This document shows, piece by piece, positions 1 through 6,046 of a stretch of DNA of 12,491 nt. A program made the translations under genes and the position numbers. Source of the stretch: JBFLYZ01 sp040756415 (GTDB taxonomy: Bacteria; Bacteroidota; Bacteroidia; JADZBD01); assembly GCA_040756415.1 (NCBI GenBank), contig JBFLYZ010000085.1, positions 1-12,491 of the forward strand, in the 5' to 3' direction. The notes beneath the pieces are model-generated. The model was given only the letters and a program-made list of their open reading frames with translations. It did no database searches and was not told the origin of the DNA. Position 1 is the stretch's first letter. Each line of letters starts with the position of its first letter.

Positions 1-159
1 TTTGATAAAATTACCATAATATATACTTTAATATTGTGTAATTTGCTGAAATACAGAATATTAACAGCATATTGAAAGTTCTTTTCTTCTTCTATCGAAT
101 ATTTTACGATATTCGCTGTCCCAAAAAATTTGGGCGAGAAGATAAAAACCTGAAAAACA
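1..159 (+). promoter_or_regulatory. rpsP upstream region with two tandem hairpins
   Basis: AT-rich sequence before rpsP with no credible gene. Two perfect inverted repeats stand close together. The first is a 7-bp stem (96-102 with 109-115, loop of 6). The second is a 6-bp stem (120-125 with 129-134, loop of 3), ending 25 nt before the start codon. They could fold in the 5' leader of the rpsP mRNA. A weak -7-like sequence (TAATATTG, 29-36) and TAATTTG (39-45) lie upstream, but neither is an exact match with a well-spaced -33 TTG. A role in control of S16 synthesis is inference only. Confidence 0.35.
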
Positions 160-684
160 ATGCCTGTAAAAATCAGATTGCAGAGACACGGTAAAAAAGG
201 CCAGGCCTTTTTTCACGTTGTCGTGGCGGACGGTCGTGCACCGCGTGATGGCAAGTTCATCGAAAAAATAGGCACGTATAACCCAACTACCAACCCGGCC
301 ACTATCGACCTGGAGTTCGATAAGGCCATAGACTGGCTGCAGAAAGGCGCTGAGCCTACCAACACCTGCCGCGCCATCCTGGCCTACAAGGGAGTGCTCT
401 ACAAGAATCACCTGCTGAATGGGGTGAAGAAAGGAGCCCTCACCAATGAGCAGGTAACAGCCAGGTTCGAAAAGTGGCTGTCGGAAAAGACCTCTAAGAT
501 AGAGGGCAAGAAAACAAAGCTGGCCACCGATAAGGCGGATTACTATAAGAAGAAGATGGAAGAAGAGAAAGCTGCCAAGGAGGCCAAAGCAGCCAAGATC
601 GCGGCCAAGAACCAGCCGGCTCCTGCCGCAGAAGCGGAAGCCAAGCCGGAGCAGGCCGCTGAAGAGCCTAAAACAGAAGCATAA
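160..684 (+). CDS. rpsP: 30S ribosomal protein S16
   Basis: Structural protein of the small ribosomal subunit, needed for 30S assembly. The S16 signature covers residues 1-42: MPVKIRLQRHGKK, then the VVVADGRAPRDGKFIEKIGTYNP region split around residues 20-42. The S16 core ends near residue 80. At 174 aa the protein is about twice the usual bacterial length because of a C-terminal extension that ends in an Ala/Lys/Glu-rich, probably helical or disordered tail (about 125-174). Such extensions are known in Bacteroidota S16. The start is the ATG that gives the canonical N-terminus; no Shine-Dalgarno is seen, as usual in this phylum. rimM follows after an intrinsic terminator, matching the common rpsP-rimM order. 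The usual trmD and rplS are not next in line here. Confidence 0.97.
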   Translation: MPVKIRLQRHGKKGQAFFHVVVADGRAPRDGKFIEKIGTYNPTTNPATIDLEFDKAIDWLQKGAEPTNTCRAILAYKGVLYKNHLLNGVKKGALTNEQVTARFEKWLSEKTSKIEGKKTKLATDKADYYKKKMEEEKAAKEAKAAKIAAKNQPAPAAEAEAKPEQAAEEPKTEA

Positions 685-704
685 ACCGGATTGATCCGGA
701 AGAG

Positions 705-735
705 AAAAGGCACAGACGGGGTTTGTGCCTTTTTT
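705..735 (+). terminator. intrinsic terminator/attenuator between rpsP and rimM
   Basis: A perfect 10-bp stem, AAAAGGCACA (705-714) with TGTGCCTTTT (724-733), has a 9-nt loop and runs into a T tract. The rimM start codon is only 13 nt beyond it, so this probably works as a partial terminator that lowers rimM relative to rpsP. Confidence 0.8.
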
Positions 736-748
736 ATTTGACGCGTAC

Positions 749-1300
749 ATGGATAAAAAAGACCTTTTTACGCTGGGCCGTTTCATCAAGACCCATAAAT
801 TCGATGGAAGCCTTATCCTGCTCCTGGATGTGGATTCGGTGGACAGGTACAGCGACCTTCGGGAGATCTACCTGCTGAAGGAGGGATCGGCACAGCGCTT
901 TGCGCTCGAACTGTATGAGCTGAACAGGAACAGGACTGCCGTGATCAGGCTGCAGGGCATATCCAGTGCCGAAGAGGCCAGGGAACTGCTGGGGGAAGAG
1001 GTATTTCTTCCGCTCGACCTCCTGCCCGAGCTGAAAGGCAATCGCTTTTATTTTCACGAGGTACGGGGCTTTAACGTGATCGATACCGTGCACGGGCCTA
1101 TAGGCAAGCTGAGCTCCGTCATCGAGCTGCCACACCGTAACCTGCTGCAGGTGATGCGCGATAACCGCGAGATCCTGATCCCCCTGCTCGAACATACCAT
1201 CCTCACGGTCGACCGAATCAATAAGACCCTTCATGTGCAGACCCCCGAGGGCCTGGTGGATATCTACCTCGATGACACGGTATCGGACGAGGAAGAGTGA
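749..1300 (+). CDS. rimM: Ribosome maturation factor RimM (16S rRNA processing)
   Basis: RimM assists late 30S maturation by binding ribosomal protein S19. The N-terminal beta-barrel domain covers about residues 5-88 and opens LFTLGRFIKTHKFDGSL. A PRC-barrel domain covers about 95-175, with the family hallmarks RFYFHEVRGFNVID, a central IELPHRNLLQV, IPLLEHTILTVD and a PEGLVDIYL end. The length of 183 aa is normal. The frame could begin at a GTG at 725, but that codon lies inside the terminator stem and adds residues foreign to the family, so the ATG at 749 is chosen. It follows rpsP in the same orientation. No promoter fits between the terminator and this start, so expression probably depends on readthrough from rpsP. 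Confidence 0.94.
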   Translation: MDKKDLFTLGRFIKTHKFDGSLILLLDVDSVDRYSDLREIYLLKEGSAQRFALELYELNRNRTAVIRLQGISSAEEARELLGEEVFLPLDLLPELKGNRFYFHEVRGFNVIDTVHGPIGKLSSVIELPHRNLLQVMRDNREILIPLLEHTILTVDRINKTLHVQTPEGLVDIYLDDTVSDEEE

Positions 1301-1303
1301 TCC

Positions 1304-1394
1304 AGGTATCGCTTTGCTCTTTCTCCGTGTAACCTGCGGGCAGGCTCTGCGGCTGCCTGTATCCTCCGTGTTAAACTTTTCAAACGTATACGCT
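1304..1394. repeat. degenerate dispersed intergenic element, copy A
   Basis: This sequence matches a second intergenic region at 9688-9775. The best block is 1319-1345 against 9703-9729, with 24 of 27 bases identical. It is followed by a shared CTGCGG (1347-1352 / 9735-9740) and a shared CCTCYGTGTT (1363-1372 / 9742-9751). The edges carry related TATC... and ...TACGCT ends, imperfect here. Internal palindromic pieces (CCTGC..GCAGG at 1333-1344) give it folding potential. It lies between rimM and trmN6 and encodes nothing recognisable. Confidence 0.55.
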
Positions 1395-1487
1395 CCCTGG
1401 CGATCTTTTGCTTTTCTCGGTAATTTTTCTAATTTTATCAAACGATTGGTCACTCTGCAGGCTAGTTGAACCCTTAAATACGGGTTT

Positions 1488-2204
1488 ATGCCAAACCAGA
1501 CGTTTGTTTTCAAGCAATTTGTCATTCACCAGGACAAATGCGCCATGAAAGTGGGCACTGACGCGGTATTGCTGGGAGCCTGGGCCGATCCCAAAGGAGC
1601 AAAGAACATACTCGATATCGGCACCGGTACGGGTATCATCGCCCTGATGCTGGCGCAGAGATCGGGCGCCCTGATCGATGCCCTGGACATAGACGAGAAC
1701 GCCTGCCTGCAGGCCCGCGAGAACGTGAGCAACTGTCCCTGGAAAGAGCGCATCAACGTGATCCATTCCTCGGCCCAGGATTACTCCCTGCGGTCAGCCA
1801 AAAAATACGACCTTATTATCAGCAACCCTCCTTATTTTGAGGCTTCGACCAAGGCCCTGGAGCAAAAAAGAACGGTGGCCCGGCATAACGATATGCTGCC
1901 CTACTGCGAGCTATTGGCTTCGGTATTAAATTTGTTAGACAGCAAAGGAAAGTTTTATGTAATATTACCGTGCAAAGAAGGAGAGCACCTTCGTGACATG
2001 GCCGCTGAAAAGAAGCTGTACCTGTCGAAGATCACCCGGGTGCGCACGCGAACCGATAAGACCACGGAAAAAAGGCTGCTCATGCAGTTCAGTTTTGAAC
2101 AGAAACATTTTTCGGAAGATTCGATCGTTATAGAAAAAGACGCGCGTCATGACTACACCGATGAATACAAGCAACTGACCCGGGATTACTACCTCGCATT
2201 CTGA
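1488..2204 (+). CDS. trmN6: tRNA1(Val) A37 N6-methyltransferase (TrmN6/YfiC family)
   Basis: SAM-dependent methyltransferase predicted to make N6-methyladenosine at A37 of tRNA-Val. The protein has 238 aa with a Rossmann fold. KVGTDAVLLGAW (21-32) is typical of this family. The SAM-binding motif I is LDIGTGTG (42-49). NPPY (113-116) is the catalytic motif of N6-adenine methyltransferases. A short inverted repeat (AACCC 1469-1473 with GGGTT 1482-1486) ends one base before the ATG and might mask the start. The gene follows rimM after a 187-bp gap that holds dispersed element copy A, and the hydrolase gene begins 18 bp after its stop. The family is sure; the exact tRNA target is taken from characterised homologues. 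Confidence 0.88.
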   Translation: MPNQTFVFKQFVIHQDKCAMKVGTDAVLLGAWADPKGAKNILDIGTGTGIIALMLAQRSGALIDALDIDENACLQARENVSNCPWKERINVIHSSAQDYSLRSAKKYDLIISNPPYFEASTKALEQKRTVARHNDMLPYCELLASVLNLLDSKGKFYVILPCKEGEHLRDMAAEKKLYLSKITRVRTRTDKTTEKRLLMQFSFEQKHFSEDSIVIEKDARHDYTDEYKQLTRDYYLAF

Positions 2205-2222
2205 ATAAAACCCATCACACAC

Positions 2223-2939
2223 ATGAAAAAAGTTCTCCTTTGCCTGTTCACGTTGCCCGCACTTTTCGCAGGCGCGGCACAAACCCTTACCTTTCCATCG
2301 AAAGACGGGATCACCATTACGGCCGATCTGTACATGCTCCACGACAGCCTGCCTTATATGCTGCTTTGCCACCAGGCGGGATACAGCAGGGGCGAGTACA
2401 AGGAGACCGCAAAGCGGTTCAACAAAATGGGCTTTAACTGCATGGCCATCGACCTTCGTTCGGGAGGCGAGGTGAACGGGATCGTTAACCAGACGGCCGC
2501 GGAGGCCAAGAAAGCCGGCAAATCCACCGAATACCTCGATGCCGAGCAGGACATTCTGGCCGGGCTGGAGTACCTGTACAAGAAGAGCGGGAAACCCGTG
2601 GCCCTGGTAGGCAGCTCCTATAGCGCTTCGCTGGTGCTGAAGATCGCGGTAGCCAATCCCAAGGTGAGCATGGTCATCGCTTTTTCGCCTGGCGAATATT
2701 TTGGCAAAAAATTGACCCTTAAGAAAGAGATCGAAAAGCTGGATAAGCCGGTTTGGATCGCATCCTCCACAGATGAGAAGAAGGGCTGCGAGGACCTGAT
2801 GAAGAACGCGCTTACGGGCGATAAAACCGTTTTTGCCCCCGCCCAGAAGGGGGAACACGGCTCCAAGGCGCTTTGGAAATCAAATCCCAGCTACCTCGAC
2901 TACTGGATGTCGCTGTTCATGTTCCTCGACAACGACTGA
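2223..2939 (+). CDS. Secreted alpha/beta hydrolase (dienelactone-hydrolase-like)
   Basis: The 238-aa protein has a signal peptide: MKK, then a hydrophobic stretch, with likely cleavage after AGAA (16-19), so it should be exported. The remainder is an alpha/beta hydrolase fold. The probable nucleophile Ser132 lies in G-S-S-Y-S (130-134), where the last Gly of the usual GxSxG is Ser. The likely acid is Asp184 (SSTDE) and the likely base His212 (KGEHG). LLCHQAGYS (47-55) fits the oxyanion loop region after the first core strand. The substrate cannot be read from the sequence; esterase or peptidase-like activity is possible. It starts 18 bp after trmN6 and may be co-transcribed with it. It ends only 20 bp from the converging MazG gene, with no terminator between. 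Confidence 0.8.
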   Translation: MKKVLLCLFTLPALFAGAAQTLTFPSKDGITITADLYMLHDSLPYMLLCHQAGYSRGEYKETAKRFNKMGFNCMAIDLRSGGEVNGIVNQTAAEAKKAGKSTEYLDAEQDILAGLEYLYKKSGKPVALVGSSYSASLVLKIAVANPKVSMVIAFSPGEYFGKKLTLKKEIEKLDKPVWIASSTDEKKGCEDLMKNALTGDKTVFAPAQKGEHGSKALWKSNPSYLDYWMSLFMFLDND

Positions 2940-2959
2940 GCGATCCGTACGCATTCCGT

Positions 2960-3292
2960 TCAGGGTTCAGCCAGCTTTTTATTGCGCTTGTGGCGGGTCT
3001 TGTCGCGCCTGGTCTTCTTTTCCAGGTTCTTTTCAAAGGCCCGGGTCAGGTTCACCCCGGTCTGGTTGGCCAGGCAGATCAGCACGAACAATACATCGGC
3101 CAGCTCCTCCCCGAGCTTCTTCTGCCTGTCTTTTTTCTTAAAGGATTGATCTCCGTATTGCCGGGCAACGATGCGCGCCACCTCTCCTACTTCCTCGGCA
3201 AGCATGGCCATGTTGGTGAGCTCTGAAAAATAGCGCACCCCGTGCTTCCTGATCCAGGCATCTACCAGCCGCTGCGCCTCGTCAATGTTCAT
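2960..3292 (-). CDS. MazG-like nucleotide pyrophosphohydrolase
   Basis: Small (110 aa) all-alpha NTP pyrophosphohydrolase of the MazG superfamily. Such enzymes hydrolyse nucleoside triphosphates to the monophosphate and pyrophosphate and can clean up non-canonical nucleotides. The metal-binding motif EEVGE (33-37) and the second motif EELAD (62-66) are both intact. The C-terminus is a Lys/Arg-rich tail (about 88-107). The start codon lies 6 bp after the stop of gldA on the same strand, so the two are very likely co-transcribed. The true substrate is unknown. In other Bacteroidota, genes of this type often sit near dtd and rsgA (recalled, not checked), which lie nearby here on the other strand. 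Confidence 0.87.
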   Translation of the reverse strand: MNIDEAQRLVDAWIRKHGVRYFSELTNMAMLAEEVGEVARIVARQYGDQSFKKKDRQKKLGEELADVLFVLICLANQTGVNLTRAFEKNLEKKTRRDKTRHKRNKKLAEP

Positions 3293-3298
3293 GAACGG

Positions 3299-4207
3299 TC
3301 ATTTGGTGGTCAGCTCTTTGAACACATCCTCGAGGCTTTGCTCCTCGCGCTGAATAGTGAGCACGGCCAGCCCGCTGCTCACCGCGAACTGGAAAATATC
3401 CGCGCGTATATCCTTGTCCATGGCGCAGATGAGCTGCCAGGTATTGCCCGAAACGTTCTTGGCATCCTGCACCCCGCTGATGTTCTTCAGCGCTGAGCGC
3501 GTAGTGGGCTTGTCGAACTCCACCGTGATCACCTGCTTATTGCCGCTGCCCTTCTGCAGCTCGGCAGTGGCCTGGTCGGCAACGATCCGGCCCTTATTGA
3601 TGATGATCACCCGGTCGCAAACCGCTTCCACCTCCTGCATGATATGGGTGCTGAGCATAACCGTTTTTTCCCTGCCAATGGTCTTGATCAGCGTGCGTAT
3701 CTCGGCCAGTTGGTTAGGGTCCAGGCCGGAGGTAGGCTCATCGAGTATCAGCACCCTGGGGTCGTGGATCAGGGCCTGCGCCAGGCCTACGCGCTGGCGG
3801 TAACCTTTCGACAGGGCGCCTATCTTTTTCTTCTGTTCCGCCTGCAGCCCGGTCACCTCGATCATTTTCGCGACAAGCGCCTGTGTATTGCCGGTCTTAT
3901 GCAGGCGCGCAATGAACCCGAGGTATTCTTTCACGTACATGTCGAGGTAAAGGGGATTATGCTCCGGCAGATAGCCCACGTTCTTCCTTACCTCCATGCT
4001 TTGCTCGCTCACATCGTATCCGCACACCCATGCATTTCCAGCGCTCTGCGGAATAAAGCAGGTCAGTATCTTCATCATGGTCGATTTCCCGGCACCGTTC
4101 GGGCCCAGGAACCCCACTACCTCCCCGCTCTGTATCTCGAACGATACCTCGCTGAGGGCTTTCTGCTCCCCGTAAAATTTTGTTATCTGCTCGACCTTTA
4201 TAGACAT
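3299..4207 (-). CDS. gldA: ABC transporter ATP-binding protein, GldA type (gliding motility)
   Basis: ATPase subunit of an ABC transporter. The ABC motifs appear in order: Walker A GPNGAGKST (35-43), a Q-loop region YLPEHNPLY in which Glu82 stands where Gln is usual, signature LSKGYRQ (132-138), Walker B VLILDEP (152-158) and switch His188 (STHIM). The roughly 80-residue C-terminal part is typical of the GldA/NatA type. In Flavobacterium, GldA works with membrane subunits GldF and GldG in gliding. Neither partner is in the window, so the transported substrate and a motility role are inferred. A MazG-like gene follows within 6 bp. The start lies 61 bp from the divergent rsgA start. Confidence 0.85.
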   Translation of the reverse strand: MSIKVEQITKFYGEQKALSEVSFEIQSGEVVGFLGPNGAGKSTMMKILTCFIPQSAGNAWVCGYDVSEQSMEVRKNVGYLPEHNPLYLDMYVKEYLGFIARLHKTGNTQALVAKMIEVTGLQAEQKKKIGALSKGYRQRVGLAQALIHDPRVLILDEPTSGLDPNQLAEIRTLIKTIGREKTVMLSTHIMQEVEAVCDRVIIINKGRIVADQATAELQKGSGNKQVITVEFDKPTTRSALKNISGVQDAKNVSGNTWQLICAMDKDIRADIFQFAVSSGLAVLTIQREEQSLEDVFKELTTK

Positions 4208-4222
4208 GCGCTGCTCCGGTTA

Positions 4223-4230
4223 CAAATCTA
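4223..4230 (-). promoter_or_regulatory. gldA -7 promoter element
   Basis: Read on the minus strand this is TAGATTTG, an exact match to the Bacteroidota -7 consensus TAnnTTTG, ending 15 nt before the gldA ATG. A TTG 15 nt further upstream (4246-4248) is a slightly short-spaced -33 candidate. The leader would be only about ten bases long. Confidence 0.55.
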
Positions 4231-4231
4231 C

Positions 4232-4263
4232 TTGTTTTCGATCAACAATAAGGAATAACTTTG
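4232..4263 (+). promoter_or_regulatory. rsgA promoter (-33 TTG, -7 TAACTTTG)
   Basis: TTG at 4232-4234 and TAACTTTG at 4256-4263 (exact TAnnTTTG) are 21 nt apart, within the range known for Bacteroidota promoters. The predicted transcription start falls at or next to the GTG start codon at 4269, so the mRNA may be leaderless. The -33 element abuts the gldA -7 box on the other strand. Confidence 0.65.
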
Positions 4264-4268
4264 CCCCC

Positions 4269-5180
4269 GTGAACGGGATCGTTACAAAATCAACGGGAAG
4301 CTGGTATACGGTGCTCACCGAAAATGGTTTTAGGGAATGCCGCATCAAGGGCAGGCTGCGCCTGGAAGGGATCAAGGCCACCAACCCCGTTGCCGTGGGC
4401 GACCAGGTAGAGCTCCTGGACGATTCGATAGTGGGCATACGGCCCCGGAAGAACTATATCATCCGCAAAGCCACCAATCTTTCCAGGCAAACCCATGTCC
4501 TGGCCGCGAACATAGACCGGGCCTGGCTGCTGGTGACCCTGGCCCTGCCCCGCACCTCCACCGGCTTTATCGACCGCTTCCTGGTGACCGCTGAGGCCTA
4601 CCGCATCCCCGTTACCCTGCTCTTCAACAAGACCGACATCTATACCGATGAAGGACTGGAGGAGCTGAGCTTACTGAGATCGGTATATGAAAGGATAGGA
4701 TACGAGTGCTTTGCCCTTTCCTCGCTGAACGCGCAGGACGTTGAATCGCTTAAAGAAAAGATGAAAGACCGGGTCAATCTGGTGGCGGGCCATTCGGGCG
4801 TGGGTAAGTCTACCCTGATCAATGCGCTGGAGCCGGGGCTGGAGCTGAAAACGGGCGAGCTTTCAGAAGCGCACGATAAGGGCATGCACACCACCACCTT
4901 TGCCGAGATGTTCCGCCTCAGCAACGGAGGCTTCATCATCGATACGCCAGGCATCAAGGAGTTCGGCATCGTGAATGTGGAAAAGAACGAGCTGTATCAT
5001 TTCTTTCCCGAGATCTTTAAAAAGGCCAGCGGGTGCAAATACGGCACCTGCCTGCATGTGAACGAGCCCAAATGCGCGGTGATAGAGGCCGTAAAGAAAG
5101 AAGAGATCGCTGCATCGCGGTACAATTCTTACCTGGGCATACTGACGAGTGGAGAGCTGGATAAGAAGTATAATGATTGA
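4269..5180 (+). CDS. rsgA: Ribosome small subunit-dependent GTPase RsgA
   Basis: Circularly permuted GTPase that checks and releases maturing 30S subunits. An N-terminal OB fold covers about residues 1-65. The G motifs come in permuted order: G4 NKTD (120-123), G1 GHSGVGKST (174-182), then G3 DTPG (225-228). The C-terminal zinc site is visible as Cys256, Cys261, His263 and Cys269. The 303-aa length is normal. The frame is open upstream to an ATG at 4206, but that lies before the promoter. The family-typical N-terminus (NGIVTKSTGSWYTV) begins exactly at the GTG at 4269, so that start is chosen. It is divergent from gldA, and a tandem repeat array follows directly. Confidence 0.95.
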   Translation: MNGIVTKSTGSWYTVLTENGFRECRIKGRLRLEGIKATNPVAVGDQVELLDDSIVGIRPRKNYIIRKATNLSRQTHVLAANIDRAWLLVTLALPRTSTGFIDRFLVTAEAYRIPVTLLFNKTDIYTDEGLEELSLLRSVYERIGYECFALSSLNAQDVESLKEKMKDRVNLVAGHSGVGKSTLINALEPGLELKTGELSEAHDKGMHTTTFAEMFRLSNGGFIIDTPGIKEFGIVNVEKNELYHFFPEIFKKASGCKYGTCLHVNEPKCAVIEAVKKEEIAASRYNSYLGILTSGELDKKYND

Positions 5181-5186
5181 GGGGGG

Positions 5187-5389
5187 AGTTTGTAGTTTGT
5201 AGTTTGTAGTTTGTAGTTCGTAGTTCGTAGTTTGTAGTTTGTAGTTCGTAGTTTGTAGTTCGTAGTTTGTAGTTCGTAGTTTGTAGTTCGTAGTTTGTAG
5301 TTCGTAGTTCGTAGTTCGTAGTTCGTAGTTCGTAGTTCGTAGTTTGTAGTTCGTAGTTTGTAGTTTGTAGTTTGTAGTTCGTAGTTTGT
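5187..5389. repeat. 29-copy tandem 7-bp repeat, unit AGTTYGT
   Basis: Twenty-nine uninterrupted heptamers start 6 bp after the rsgA stop codon, followed by one degenerate unit (5390-5396). Every unit is either AGTTTGT or AGTTCGT; no other position varies. In order, the variable base reads TTTTCCTTCTCTCTCT in units 1-16 and CCCCCCTCTTTCT in units 17-29. The array lies in the rsgA-dtd intergenic region and ends 45 nt before dtd. On the minus strand it creates a spurious open frame with a 7-residue peptide repeat. Similar tandem heptamers are, from memory, not rare between genes in Bacteroidota. Copy number is probably variable by replication slippage. Confidence 0.97.
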
Positions 5390-5434
5390 AGTAGGTGGTT
5401 TATGGGATTAGGAGCGGTTAATTGAGGGTATATT

Positions 5435-5887
5435 ATGCGTGCGGTCATACAAAGGGTAAGCGAAGCATCGGTGACCATAAACGGTCAGCTAAGGTCTTCC
5501 ATACAGGGGGGCCTGCTGGTGCTGCTCGGCATTGAAGATGCGGATGGAACGGAGGATATCGCCTGGCTTGCCGGAAAGATCGTTAACCTTCGCGTTTTCC
5601 CGGATGAGGCGGGGGTGATGAACCTTTCGGTAAAAGAGACCGGTGGCGGCATCCTGCTTGTTTCGCAGTTCACCCTGCATGCTTCCACCAGAAAAGGGAA
5701 CCGCCCTTCCTATATAAAAGCGGCCCGGCCCGAAACAGCCATACCGCTTTATGAGCGCTTTATCCGCCAACTGGAAACGGATCTCGGCAAAAAGGTGCAG
5801 ACCGGTGAGTTTGGCGCGGATATGAAAGTGGCCCTGGTCAACGATGGGCCGGTGACCATCGTCATCGATACAAAGAGCAGGGAATGA
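5435..5887 (+). CDS. dtd: D-aminoacyl-tRNA deacylase
   Basis: Hydrolyses D-aminoacyl-tRNAs (and glycyl-tRNA-Ala), freeing tRNA from wrongly charged residues; a cytoplasmic homodimer. The length of 150 aa is normal. Both active-site motifs are intact: SQFTL (77-81) and the Gly-cisPro motif in NDGPVT (136-141). The N-terminus MRAVIQRVSEASV is canonical, which fixes the ATG at 5435. The gene follows rsgA after the heptamer repeat array. No exact Bacteroidota promoter is seen in the 45 nt between array and start, so transcription may come from rsgA through the array or from within it. Confidence 0.96.
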   Translation: MRAVIQRVSEASVTINGQLRSSIQGGLLVLLGIEDADGTEDIAWLAGKIVNLRVFPDEAGVMNLSVKETGGGILLVSQFTLHASTRKGNRPSYIKAARPETAIPLYERFIRQLETDLGKKVQTGEFGADMKVALVNDGPVTIVIDTKSRE

Positions 5888-5947
5888 TCCCTCAAAGCGA
5901 TGCGTTACCAGCACTGCCTAATTTTCCCTGCGATTCATAAATAATAT

Positions 5948-6046
5948 TATTTTTGCCCGCCAGAACGCGCCTCGGGTGCGGGCGGGCCTTCCTGCCAAAG
6001 AGCAGGCTTGCAAAACCAGATTGTACAAACCGTAATTTGTGATCGT
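5948..6046 (+). promoter_or_regulatory. metK promoter candidates and structured leader
   Basis: An exact -7 box TATTTTTG lies at 5948-5955, with no TTG at the right distance upstream (CTG at 5928-5930 is closest). A leader from there would hold a strong two-part hairpin: 5955-5961 with 5981-5987 (7 bp, GCCCGCC/GGCGGGC), enclosing a second stem 5966-5971 with 5975-5980. It is followed by a 5-bp hairpin (5991-5995 with 6002-6006) and a small one near the start (6025-6029 with 6036-6040). A second possible promoter is TTG 6008-6010 with TAATTTG 6032-6038, close to the ATG. Methionine or SAM control is plausible, but no known SAM riboswitch class is recognised. Confidence 0.4.

Noticed and set aside
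725..748. Upstream GTG start for rimM
   Set aside because: It lies within the terminator stem, and the added residues do not fit RimM N-termini; the ATG at 749 does.
61..789. Minus-strand open frame across rpsP and its leader
   Set aside because: It is the shadow of rpsP: a low-complexity Leu/Phe/Gly-rich translation that spans a terminator.
5187..5389. CRISPR array
   Set aside because: The units are 7 bp and directly adjacent with no spacers, and no cas genes are present. It is a simple tandem repeat.
5017..5478. Minus-strand open frame with a 7-residue repeated peptide
   Set aside because: It is created by the 7-bp repeat (21 nt = 7 codons) and extends into rsgA and dtd antisense. There is no start context, promoter or family resemblance.
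6008..6046. N-terminal extension of MetK from a TTG
   Set aside because: The conserved N-terminus begins at the ATG at 6047; the upstream part overlaps leader hairpins and a promoter candidate.
5955..6046. Known SAM riboswitch before metK
   Set aside because: The hairpins are real, but I cannot match the conserved cores of SAM-I, SAM-II or other named classes, so no riboswitch is called.
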